From the NCBI GenBank assembly GCA_965230205.1, contig OZ245996.1, positions 2,294,001 through 2,358,000 of the forward strand: a stretch of 64,000 nt of DNA, given 5' to 3'. The DNA comes from CANLBN01 sp965230205 (lineage in GTDB: Bacteria; Pseudomonadota; Gammaproteobacteria; Pseudomonadales; Cellvibrionaceae). Positions 1-8,000 of the stretch are shown here, one piece after another. Below the pieces are notes generated by a model that was not told where the DNA came from, did no database searches, and saw only the letters and a program-made list of their open reading frames with translations. Position numbers and translations under genes: made by a program. Each line of letters opens with the position of its first letter. Position 1 is the stretch's first letter.

Positions 1-564
1 GCTTTGGGGACTGCATTTGTTTGCCTTCTTATTTTTAGGCTTTATTTCTTAGATCGAAAGCACTTATCTCGTTTATTCATCTTTTCTGGGTGCTTTCTTA
101 TTGTTGTCTCTGTTTTATACACTTTTGGTTTTTTGGATGTTTTATTAGATAGAGGAACTAGCTATAGATTAGTTATTTGGAGTGTGTTGTTAGAGCAATT
201 TAAGCAGTGTAATTACTTGCTTGGATGTGGCTATGATTATGATGTGTCTATACACTACTTTACTAAGAATGAGCCGATTGTGAATGCCCATAGTATTTAT
301 GTTTCAGAGCTGTTTTATTCAGGCGTTTTAGGGCTAGTATTATTGTTATCGTTTATTTTTACAACACTATACTATGGTATTAAGAATAATCTTATTTGGA
401 TATATGCCTTCGTAGCAGCTTGCGGGGCTTTTGCAGTAGATGGCCATATTGCTGTTAGACCTCCGAGAAATGAAGCGTGGTTGATTTTTTGGCTGCCATT
501 GGTTCTGGTGAATGTGGAGCTAATAAAAACTAAATTTGAACAATCTATGCTAGAGAAAGAATAG
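1..564 (+). CDS. O-antigen ligase-like membrane protein, 3' fragment
   Basis: The reading frame is open at the left edge, so only the last ~187 residues are seen; the true start lies outside. Several hydrophobic segments alternate with a loop carrying an Arg/Trp stretch (DRGTSYRLVIW), a GCGYD turn and NAHSIYVSELFYSGVLG. This order (R..W, a G.G turn, then an Asn-Ala-His with a following membrane helix) is typical of the WaaL/Wzy ligase-polymerase family, inner-membrane proteins that transfer or polymerise polysaccharide on a lipid carrier. Its stop overlaps the end of the convergent glycosyltransferase gene by 15 bp. The polymerase versus ligase choice cannot be made from the fragment. Confidence 0.6.
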   Translation, partial: ALGTAFVCLLIFRLYFLDRKHLSRLFIFSGCFLIVVSVLYTFGFLDVLLDRGTSYRLVIWSVLLEQFKQCNYLLGCGYDYDVSIHYFTKNEPIVNAHSIYVSELFYSGVLGLVLLLSFIFTTLYYGIKNNLIWIYAFVAACGAFAVDGHIAVRPPRNEAWLIFWLPLVLVNVELIKTKFEQSMLEKE

Positions 565-1611
565 AAAAGCGTTAAAAGAGATACTAATTAAAAGTAATAT
601 TGCTACATTTGTTAATATTTTTTTCTGCTTTTCTGCTTTTTTGTTAGAGTGTGTTAAGAATTTATTTTGTGCAGTATAGTATTCATAGGGTAGCTCGCCA
701 ACAGTTTCTTTGGTGATTTCTTTTCCTATTTTCTTAAATATGCTGGATGGGATGTACCCTGCGGAAGTTATTGTCTTCTCTAAGTAAGAGGGAATGTTGT
801 TTTTTGATAGATTTTTGAGCATGAGTTTTAAATGATTTTCTATTAAGCGATCTGCTGCAAGAACCCACTCATGAGGTACGTTTAAATTATCACATTCTTC
901 TCTTAGTTTTACGATCATCTCAAAAATAACTGGATTTAAATCTTTTTTATTTTGTAATTTTTGGGTTGCGGATTCTGGATTGGTCCGCCAAAAATATTGT
1001 GCATTTGGTACGCCAATAATAGTTTTTGCAAGGTATAAAACTTTAAATGCAAAAACTACATCTTCATGCGGGCTTATTTCTGGAAAGGTAATATTGTTTT
1101 CAATTAGAAGTTCTTTTCTATATATTTTGTTATAGCAAGTTGTCAGTCTTGTTAAATATGGCTTTTCGCTGTCATTGTATAACTTGTTTTTAAAATATTT
1201 TTTTTTGTAATGAGGGTGTTGTTTGGTTTTTTCTGAGTTAGATTTGATAACTTGCCCGATTGCAATATCAGCATCATTTTCTACAACTTCTCTCAATAAT
1301 TCTGTAAACATATTGGGAGCGCACCAATCATCGCTATCGCAGAAGCCTATATACTTTCCAGTAGCTTTCTGAATCCCAAAATTGCGGCACCTAGCTTGTT
1401 TTCCCCCTTTAACTTGGTAGAGCTCTATCTTTTTAAGTGTTTTGGAAAGCTCGATTAAATATTCATAGCTTCCATCAGTGGAGCAATTGTCAACAAAAAT
1501 AATTTGGATATCTTCAATTATATTTAAAGGAAGGCTGCTAATACAATCGTCTAAAAATTCTAGTGTATTATAAACAGGTATTATGATACTTATAATGGGT
1601 TGCTTTGTCAT
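550..1611 (-). CDS. family 2 glycosyltransferase with C-terminal membrane anchor
   Basis: The protein (353 aa) opens with a GT-A fold nucleotide-sugar domain: SIIIPVYNTLEFLDDC near the N-terminus, VDNCSTDGS around residue 40, and the metal-binding CDSDDW around residue 93. These are the standard GT2 signatures. The last ~20 residues (AILLLISISFNAFLFFL) form a single hydrophobic helix, so the enzyme is probably tethered to the inner membrane. With the adjacent O-antigen ligase-like gene it marks the end of a surface-polysaccharide cluster. Acceptor and sugar are not predictable. Base composition is visibly AT-rich, as is common for such loci. Confidence 0.87.
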   Translation of the reverse strand: MTKQPIISIIIPVYNTLEFLDDCISSLPLNIIEDIQIIFVDNCSTDGSYEYLIELSKTLKKIELYQVKGGKQARCRNFGIQKATGKYIGFCDSDDWCAPNMFTELLREVVENDADIAIGQVIKSNSEKTKQHPHYKKKYFKNKLYNDSEKPYLTRLTTCYNKIYRKELLIENNITFPEISPHEDVVFAFKVLYLAKTIIGVPNAQYFWRTNPESATQKLQNKKDLNPVIFEMIVKLREECDNLNVPHEWVLAADRLIENHLKLMLKNLSKNNIPSYLEKTITSAGYIPSSIFKKIGKEITKETVGELPYEYYTAQNKFLTHSNKKAEKQKKILTNVAILLLISISFNAFLFFL

Positions 1612-2013
1612 TCGTAGGAATTATTAGGTTTCGATATAGGTATATTATACAACTATAGTTTTTATTGTGGACAGCTCCATTTCAAAAATGATTGATATAT
1701 GTTTACGTATTCCCATTGTTGTTACTGTTAATTTTTATCTGGGTGAGATATCTATGCCCTAATAACTCTAATTTTATTCGCGAAGGCCAATTACATGCCA
1801 AAGATCTCTCCAATTGAATAACTAGCAGAATATTAGAACAAGCTTTTTTGATGGGGTAAATAGGAAGATGAAAGTAGAAATACTAAGAGCTTCTGTAAAA
1901 AGAGAGGGTAGTTTCTATATAGTAAATAAGATTCTATACCATATTTGACTTATGCTTGTTATTTCCACAGCATCAAAAAGGTATTTTCATGAATCTAATA
2001 AGCCACTAAAAGC
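1612..2013. other. 402-bp gap without a recognisable gene
   Basis: AT-rich spacer between the glycosyltransferase start and the small Cys-rich gene. I see only very short reading frames (the longest looks like a 26-codon frame from about 1868) without family signatures, and no clear terminator or repeat. It holds the presumed promoter of the glycosyltransferase gene. Confidence 0.5.
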
Positions 2014-2202
2014 TTAAGCCGTGGGCTGGATTTTAGTTGATTTAACTTTTGACTCTTTACTGGTTTTACCTGAATTTGATTGCTCATCAATGATATTGAC
2101 AAGATCTTTCTGGCAGGATGAGCAAAGTGCTGTTTTGCAAGAACTACCACAGCATTCACAATTTCCCTCTGAGGCTAAAAATTCAAAAAGTTTACTAATC
2201 AT
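2014..2202 (-). CDS. small cysteine-rich protein (62 aa), unknown function
   Basis: The frame extends to an ATG at 2244, but the internal ATG at 2202 has a good ribosome binding site (AAGGA, 9 nt upstream) and is preferred. The protein begins MISKLFEFLASEGN, then has six cysteines within 16 residues (C15, C17, C18, C22, C27, C30; pattern C-x-C-C-x3-C-x4-C-x2-C), and ends with a Lys/Ser/Thr-rich tail. The spacing suggests metal binding, like a small zinc-ribbon, but I do not recognise the family. It stands alone between the polysaccharide locus and phoX. A 65-codon frame on the opposite strand covers the same bases; the RBS and Cys pattern favour this strand. Confidence 0.5.
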   Translation of the reverse strand: MISKLFEFLASEGNCECCGSSCKTALCSSCQKDLVNIIDEQSNSGKTSKESKVKSTKIQPTA

Positions 2203-2442
2203 ACCTTTAATTCCTTGATTTAATGAGTTGACAAAACAAGTCATATAAAACCGATAGGTACAACAATAACCCTATGTCTGTGATATTAGTCTCAAAATGT
2301 TAAATTATCTAGGATGTTTTTAGATGGATACCTTCTTAAGGAAAGGTGTTTTTAGATAAGTAGCTTTCAAGAGTGTATAAAAGGCCTATAAGAAATTGTT
2401 TAAGAAGTGATAATTAAGATTTTATTAAAGTGATGATTATAA

Positions 2443-2468
2443 AAAAGGCTGCCTACTGGCAGCCTTTT
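2443..2468 (-). terminator. rho-independent terminator of phoX
   Basis: Perfect 11-bp inverted repeat (AAAAGGCTGCC / GGCAGCCTTTT) around a TACT loop, starting 22 bp after the phoX stop. On the minus strand it is followed by a run of T residues, so it should terminate phoX transcription. Confidence 0.88.
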
Positions 2469-2489
2469 CAGTTAGCGTTATAGCCCTTA

Positions 2490-4424
2490 TTAAGAACCGA
2501 TAATACCGCCATCTTTACGCTGTATAACCAGAGTACAATCACGTGGGATAGTGATTCCGTCAGTTTTAGCTGGGAAGTTAGTTGCTGAAGGGTCACCATT
2601 ACCTGGGTGCTGAATATTAATAAATGCTGTGCGTTGATCAGGAGTAATAGTAAATCCAGTAATTTCATCACTATTCACGCCGGTTAATAAACGCTTAGGT
2701 ACAGGGTTTTCAGCGGTTGTATCAAATACGACTAGCTGGTCTTGTAGACCGTCTGGTTGGCCACCGTCAGTACCGATGAATAAACGACCAAATGGATCGG
2801 CCCATGCAGCATCAGGGTCAGTAAAGGTTTCTTCAGTGCCACGGAATGAAGAGGCAATCAAGTAGATTTCCCATGTAAAGGTATTACCTAAGAAGTCACC
2901 TGAATCTGTAGTGCGGATAATGTGTCCGTCATTATTAGGTGCTTCTGGGTTTGCAGCATTTGGAGTTGTACGTCTAGAGTTATTAGTTAATGTCCAATAA
3001 ACTTCGCCGTTTTTACCAATCGTTGTCCACTCTGGGCGATCCATAGGTGTTGCACCTAGAATATCAGCTGCGATACGAGTGTTGATCAATAGCTCAGCTT
3101 GGTTAGCAAAGCGATCAGCTAATAGAGGATCTTCAATCGTCAGTTCCATCCATTCGCCAGTACCATCATCATTAAAACGAGCAACAAAAAGCTTACCTTC
3201 ATCTAGAGGGCTTTTGCCTTCATCAATTGCTTGCTGCCAAGGCAAGTCAGAAACATACTTGTAGCAGTAATCGAAGCGTTGGTCATCGCCCATATAAGCA
3301 GCTATCTGGCCATTAGCACTTTCTGCAATAGCAATAGCTTCGTGCTTAACACGACCTAGAGCGGTACGTTTAACAGGTTTCTTCGATGCATCGAATGGGT
3401 CAATTTCAACTATCCAACCAAAACGATTGGATTCGTTTACATATTCTGGGTCTGATAAATCGAAACGCTTATCGAAGAATTCCCAGCCATAGCCAAATCC
3501 ATCGTAATCAAAACCATAGCGTAATTGTTCTTCTGTACGATTGTCGTTAAAGCCTTCACCTTCAGTAGCACCAAAGTAACCATTGAAGTTTTCTTCACAC
3601 GTTAAGTAAGTTCCCCAAGGTGTAGGACCAGAACCGCAGTTGTTAACTGTACCTAGTGGAATATTACCATTAGGGTTTTGTAATAATGCAGAGCCAGCAG
3701 CTGGGCCACTGAATTCTACAGGTGTGTTAACAGTAATACGGCGGCTGTTTGAGCTTTTAGCAACATCCCACCAACCATCATCGGTTTCAATAGCAACGAC
3801 AGAAACACCGTGAACATTCTGCATAACACGTACGTCTTCTAGGCTTTCTGGAGCAGATTTACCTAATACGTGACTAGTGCGACCAAATTCATGGTTCACA
3901 CACAACATGCCTCTTTTGCTGTTTAGTTCATAACCATATTCTTTATACGGACTATATTTTGAATCTTCTGGGAAAAACCACATACCGTCATGGCCAATAC
4001 CAATTTGTTGTGATGCTTCTTTAGAGGTTGGGCGGATTGTTGGGTCACCTGTGTACTCTTTGACAATACCAGGCTCTAAAGGCGTTCCCCAAGGGATAAG
4101 TACTTGGTATTTATATTCCCAAGCAATGCTAGGCACAGTATTGTCTTGAGTTGCATCTTCTATTGATAGCGGTGCAAAATTACATAGACCTTCAGGCGCT
4201 TCGCCTTCACTTGGCTGTTCTTCATTTAAGATATCTAAAGCCATCGCTTGAGGGGCAAGGAATGTAGTTGCAGCAGTTGCTAAACTACCCTGAAGAACAC
4301 TGCGTCGGCTGATATTGGTTTTTAGAACATCGGCAAAAGGACGGTTGCCAGAAGTATTACTAGGGATGTTTTCTTTATCGTCACTATTGGTCACGTTTAA
4401 GTCGGTATTGTTGTTTTTAATCAT
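2490..4424 (-). CDS. phoX: PhoX-family alkaline phosphatase, Tat-exported
   Basis: The 644-aa protein belongs to the PhoX (PF05787, DUF839) family of calcium/iron-dependent phosphomonoesterases that release phosphate from organic esters outside the cytoplasm. A twin-arginine signal is visible at residues 39-45 (SRRSVLQ) followed by a hydrophobic stretch ending AQAMA-like (LAPQAMA), so the folded, metal-loaded enzyme would be exported by Tat. Family-typical stretches include CVNHEFGRTSHVLG, NNCGSGPTPWGTYLTCEENFNGYFG and GRVKHEAIAIAESANGQIAAYMGDDQ. A candidate Pho box lies ~75-110 bp upstream, and a strong terminator follows. It appears monocistronic. The long N-terminal region before the Tat motif (~38 residues) is a little unusual but common in PhoX. 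Confidence 0.92.
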   Translation of the reverse strand: MIKNNNTDLNVTNSDDKENIPSNTSGNRPFADVLKTNISRRSVLQGSLATAATTFLAPQAMALDILNEEQPSEGEAPEGLCNFAPLSIEDATQDNTVPSIAWEYKYQVLIPWGTPLEPGIVKEYTGDPTIRPTSKEASQQIGIGHDGMWFFPEDSKYSPYKEYGYELNSKRGMLCVNHEFGRTSHVLGKSAPESLEDVRVMQNVHGVSVVAIETDDGWWDVAKSSNSRRITVNTPVEFSGPAAGSALLQNPNGNIPLGTVNNCGSGPTPWGTYLTCEENFNGYFGATEGEGFNDNRTEEQLRYGFDYDGFGYGWEFFDKRFDLSDPEYVNESNRFGWIVEIDPFDASKKPVKRTALGRVKHEAIAIAESANGQIAAYMGDDQRFDYCYKYVSDLPWQQAIDEGKSPLDEGKLFVARFNDDGTGEWMELTIEDPLLADRFANQAELLINTRIAADILGATPMDRPEWTTIGKNGEVYWTLTNNSRRTTPNAANPEAPNNDGHIIRTTDSGDFLGNTFTWEIYLIASSFRGTEETFTDPDAAWADPFGRLFIGTDGGQPDGLQDQLVVFDTTAENPVPKRLLTGVNSDEITGFTITPDQRTAFINIQHPGNGDPSATNFPAKTDGITIPRDCTLVIQRKDGGIIGS

Positions 4425-4497
4425 AGTTGGGTATCTCTCAAATAGGATTACTTGTGGGGTGTTTCCTTGATGGCGCGTTTAATGCCATAGCCCGGCT

Positions 4498-4531
4498 AGA
4501 CTAAAAACTTTCTGTGACAGAAAAATGACGT
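4498..4531 (-). promoter_or_regulatory. candidate Pho box and -10 element of phoX
   Basis: On the minus strand, two 7-mers ACGTCAT (4531-4525) and CTGTCAC (4520-4514) are separated by exactly 4 bp (TTTT), matching the PhoB repeat layout CTGTCAT-N4-CTGTCAY at 11 of 14 positions. Ten bases further downstream is TAGTCT (4503-4498), a fair -10 hexamer at the spacing seen in PhoB-activated promoters. Assignment is by pattern only. Confidence 0.55.
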
Positions 4532-4635
4532 ATATATGAACTTATTATTTAAAGGACGAGAAAGGGGCAATATAACGTGACTAGAATTATTGAGGGCACT
4601 ATGTATTAATTTTGAGAATAGATAATTAAACCTAC

Positions 4636-5676
4636 TTATGTAGATTTAGCCATATAAAATAAACAGTCATCGATAGCAATGACGGGGTTTGGAGTAATCA
4701 TAAATATCGTAATATTATCCGTTGCAGGGTAGAGCTCATGGTTATCGATGCGTAACCAGTCTTTTACGGTCGTTTGATGTTTATAATCCTGTATAACAAA
4801 GTTATCAAGACCATCGTGATTAACCCAACCCAGTTGAGTATGCGTATTCACTACACGAAAATTTAGGTTATCAATATCGTGCTTTAATGTAACATCAAAT
4901 TCTGTGTTAGAGGTTTTGGCGTAACTTAAGCTAATACCTTTAGCGAGCTCAATGCGTATAGGTTCGATAAGTACTTCCATTTTCCACTCTTTTTTATTTT
5001 TCTTAAGAAGATCCTTTTCGGTAAAAAAATAAGTTAGTCCTTTCCATGCCGTGTCGTGCGCCTCTTGGTCTAGTCTGCCCCCTGCTTCTATTGTGACTGT
5101 TGGGTAATAGTTTTCGCTTATGTCCATTAAAGCGCCCAGTTTTAAGTGAGTGATCATTAACCGTTGACTAAAAGGGGATGTCAATGCTTCGTGATCTCTA
5201 TCCTGATGAGTGGCAACACCAAAAGCAGGCCCTGAACCTGAGGTGTTGTGCATATCAATAACGGCCTCTGGTTGGTACTGATGAATAATATTGAGTATGG
5301 CTTTAGCAAGTTGGCCTTGCTCATCATCAAATGGAGGTTTGAAACAGCGATTTAAATCTCTGAGCCCAGGTAAGGTACGATAATGAAATAAGGGTGCTTG
5401 CAAAGCTGTTTTTACAGACGCAATAATACAAATAATGCGTACAGCAGGTTTACGGCTCTCTCTGAGCCAGCGGTATAATGCCATTACACCTGATGGTTCA
5501 TTGCCATGTAATAAGGTAACAAAAACACGTGTTCGTGCATTATCTTCCCCATCAATGACAATGTAGCTTGGGCCATTCAGCTTTTTAAGGAAAGCCTCAA
5601 TATTTTCACCCAAATCCTCGGGCGTAAAATTACTAAAGTGTTTAATCATCATTACATTCTTTATTTGATTTTCCAT
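4636..5676 (-). CDS. succinylglutamate desuccinylase/aspartoacylase-family hydrolase
   Basis: The 346-aa protein has the zinc carboxypeptidase-like core of the AstE/AspA family: LLHGNEPSG (His57, Glu60), RDLNRCF around residue 107 and IDMHNTSGSG with His143, the expected metal and substrate residues, plus TVTIEAGG. Members hydrolyse N-acyl amino acids, but the substrate here is not known. It overlaps the upstream GCS2-type ligase gene by 16 bp, so the two are surely co-transcribed and may be coupled. ATG codons at 5652 and 5649, just after the upstream stop, are alternative starts; none has a strong RBS. The C-terminal ~120 residues do not match anything I recognise. Confidence 0.82.
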   Translation of the reverse strand: MENQIKNVMMIKHFSNFTPEDLGENIEAFLKKLNGPSYIVIDGEDNARTRVFVTLLHGNEPSGVMALYRWLRESRKPAVRIICIIASVKTALQAPLFHYRTLPGLRDLNRCFKPPFDDEQGQLAKAILNIIHQYQPEAVIDMHNTSGSGPAFGVATHQDRDHEALTSPFSQRLMITHLKLGALMDISENYYPTVTIEAGGRLDQEAHDTAWKGLTYFFTEKDLLKKNKKEWKMEVLIEPIRIELAKGISLSYAKTSNTEFDVTLKHDIDNLNFRVVNTHTQLGWVNHDGLDNFVIQDYKHQTTVKDWLRIDNHELYPATDNITIFMITPNPVIAIDDCLFYMAKST

Positions 5677-7136
5677 TCAGCAACAGGAATATTTTGCTGG
5701 CTGTTCTCAATGAATTGCTCAAGCATTTTATGCAAGGATTCTTTCATATCTAAATGTTGATTTAATTTGTCGAGCATTTTTTTCTGCCAAATGGCACCGT
5801 TTTGCTTTTTTGATATTCGTTGCTGAATAATCGATAAATAATAATTTATTTCGCTTGTTGCTATACCAATAGAGGAAAGCCCTTTTTCCGCAACTGATAA
5901 GTTATCATCAATAATATCTATAATATTTTGACGTTTATATCCTAGTCTGGCTTTGGGCCAGATTAGGCTCGCATCAAGGCCATATTGAGCACTGCGATAA
6001 AAGTTATATTCGGCTGTTTGAAAAGGAATGGCAGGTAAGAGCTCATTGATATGTTCACGATGCCCTTCTGCTAAGCCAATCAGGAAGGCAGCATTAGCAA
6101 TCATATCTGAGCTTGTCGGCCCAGAAGGGAGTGATCGCATTTCGATACGCAAATGGCCATTGCCTGCAGCATCATAGACTGGTCGATTCCATAACCAGAC
6201 GGTGCTTTGATGTAGTTGAAGTTCTGATAATTCAGGAACTTTATTCTTTTTCTTTAATGATTTCTCTGGAGTACAGATAGGTAAAATGGGTGAATATAAA
6301 TTAACCGATTCACTGAAGAGTTCGTAAGCGCCTTCTCTTAACCATCCGTGGCCAAAGTTGACGCGCGCTGGTTCATTCCACTCATAACGGTCAAGGTGTC
6401 TGGTGTCGATGGATTGTTTAAATAAAGGAATGCGTGTTTCATCCCAAAGAAAGTGGCCGAATAATGTCGGTGAATTGGCACCAACAGCAATTGCCAAGGG
6501 TGTCATTAATTGAAGTGCATTGTAAGTATCAGCATAGTATTTGGGTGAGACTTGGTGATGAATTTGAAAGGAAGTGTTCGCACCTTCCAATGTGATATCG
6601 GCAAGGTTAAATTTGAGTGGTGACTTTCCATTGATATCTATTTCAAAGTCACCACCGCGCTGTCGTATAAGTTGACTCACTAATGCATGGTAACGCTTGC
6701 GTTGAGTCATACAGTGAGGTCCAAAATCACTTGGAGTGAGAGTTGGCAGTATGCCTATAGGCACTATTCGAGCATTGAGCGTTGATGCATGCTTATTGAG
6801 TAACTGCAGTTCTTTAGTGATTGTATTTTCTAATGTCCTAAATGGATGGTTATCTATTGGGCAAGGTAGAGCGTTGTATTCGAGGTTGTATGAATTGAGT
6901 TCAGGGGTTAATTGCGAATTTTGTGCCAGAGATAAAAGCTGCTCATTTTTAGGCAACGGTTTGCCTTGTTTGTCTATGATATAAAGCTCTAGTTCTGCAC
7001 CAATAGATGGGGATGTGTTACCGAAGTTAGGATTTGATAAGGTTTTTTTAAGCAGTAGTAACTGTTCGCTCAGTGTTAGTTGAAACTGGCGATAATCATT
7101 ATCATCAAATTCAGTTCGGTCGATTTCTACACCCAT
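5661..7136 (-). CDS. glutamate-cysteine ligase family 2 (GCS2-type) protein
   Basis: This 491-aa protein resembles the GCS2 family (PF04107), ATP-dependent carboxylate-amine ligases: SIGAELELYIID (metal/ATP-binding Glu residues), LEYNALPCP, GANTSFQIHHQVSP, and RPVYDAAGNGHLRIEMRSLPSGP. It is longer than the usual ~370-aa YbdK-type protein, with extra sequence at both ends. It is unlikely to be the main GshA; the partner hydrolase gene directly downstream, overlapping it, suggests a small pathway that makes and breaks an amide bond on an amino-acid derivative. Its start codon sits only a few bases from the divergent nudC start, so its promoter would lie inside nudC coding sequence. Confidence 0.75.
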   Translation of the reverse strand: MGVEIDRTEFDDNDYRQFQLTLSEQLLLLKKTLSNPNFGNTSPSIGAELELYIIDKQGKPLPKNEQLLSLAQNSQLTPELNSYNLEYNALPCPIDNHPFRTLENTITKELQLLNKHASTLNARIVPIGILPTLTPSDFGPHCMTQRKRYHALVSQLIRQRGGDFEIDINGKSPLKFNLADITLEGANTSFQIHHQVSPKYYADTYNALQLMTPLAIAVGANSPTLFGHFLWDETRIPLFKQSIDTRHLDRYEWNEPARVNFGHGWLREGAYELFSESVNLYSPILPICTPEKSLKKKNKVPELSELQLHQSTVWLWNRPVYDAAGNGHLRIEMRSLPSGPTSSDMIANAAFLIGLAEGHREHINELLPAIPFQTAEYNFYRSAQYGLDASLIWPKARLGYKRQNIIDIIDDNLSVAEKGLSSIGIATSEINYYLSIIQQRISKKQNGAIWQKKMLDKLNQHLDMKESLHKMLEQFIENSQQNIPVAEWKIK

Positions 7137-7139
7137 GCT

Positions 7140-7997
7140 ATGATTATGGATCTATCTGACCTGAATATCCAGCAGCTATTTTTTAATATGATGTTAATAA
7201 GCAATAAAAATTCTATTCAACCCCAGGATTTTATTATTTTGGTTAAAGACCAACAGCTTTATTTAGAGACTTCTCACGATTGGGATTTATACCGCTTTTC
7301 TGATGTGAATCAATCACTAATTAAAGATAATGCTTGCCTTTTTGTCGGTGAGTTTGAGCAAAGCATGTGCTATGTGTTTGAAATAGATGTTGGCGTAGGT
7401 GATGAAAATTTGGTTTCTCTACGTTCTCAAATGCATTTGTTATCTGAAGAAAAGTACCATATTGCAAGCCGTTCATTACAACTTATTACATGGTTTAAGC
7501 AACATCGTTTTTGTGGGCAGTGTGGTAGGCCAACAACAAGCAGTGCCGAGGAAATTGCGGTTTGTTGCCACCATTGTCAGTTAACTTATTACCCCCGCAT
7601 TTCTCCTTGCATGATGTGTTTGATTTCTCGGGGCGATGAGATTCTATTAGCGCATCACCGCCGATATGCTACTGAATTATATTCGACCCTAGCAGGCTTT
7701 GTGGAAGCAGGCGAAAGTCTTGAACAATGTCTTCATCGAGAAGTATTTGAAGAAGTTGGCTTAAAAGTTAAAAACCTTCGTTACTTTTCAAGCCAGTCCT
7801 GGCCATACCCCCATCAATTAATGGTGGGGTATTTTGCTGAATATGATTCAGGGGGTATTGTGTTGGAAGAGTTGGAAATAGAAGATGCTCAATGGTTTCA
7901 TTATAGTGAATTACCAACAATACCTCCTATAACGACATTATCGGGTCAACTAATTGATGCGTTTGTTAAATCCAGAGAGCAATCTAAAAATCAATAA
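7140..7997 (+). CDS. nudC: NADH pyrophosphatase / RNA NAD-cap hydrolase NudC
   Basis: The protein carries the NudC hallmarks in order: a four-cysteine zinc site (CGQCG ... CCHHC), a Nudix box (GFVEAGESLEQCLHREVFEEVG, read as G-x5-E-x7-REVxEEVG) and, downstream, SQSWPYPHQLM, a variant of the NADH-specific SQPWPFPxSLM motif. The enzyme splits NAD(H) into NMN(H) and AMP and removes NAD caps from RNA in the cytoplasm. The frame is open further upstream (to 7080), overlapping the GCS2 gene; I prefer ATG 7140 (285 aa), though ATG 7146 and 7191 remain possible, and none has a good RBS. It is convergent with fadJ, with 3 bp between their stops. Confidence 0.88.
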   Translation: MIMDLSDLNIQQLFFNMMLISNKNSIQPQDFIILVKDQQLYLETSHDWDLYRFSDVNQSLIKDNACLFVGEFEQSMCYVFEIDVGVGDENLVSLRSQMHLLSEEKYHIASRSLQLITWFKQHRFCGQCGRPTTSSAEEIAVCCHHCQLTYYPRISPCMMCLISRGDEILLAHHRRYATELYSTLAGFVEAGESLEQCLHREVFEEVGLKVKNLRYFSSQSWPYPHQLMVGYFAEYDSGGIVLEELEIEDAQWFHYSELPTIPPITTLSGQLIDAFVKSREQSKNQ

Positions 7998-8000
7998 AAT

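Noticed and set aside
1612..2013. Possible transposase remnant in the AT-rich gap after the glycosyltransferase
   Set aside because: No frame with transposase motifs and no terminal inverted repeats could be found by eye.
2021..2218. Plus-strand 65-codon frame opposite the Cys-rich gene
   Set aside because: No RBS or family feature; the opposite frame has a good RBS and a patterned cysteine cluster.
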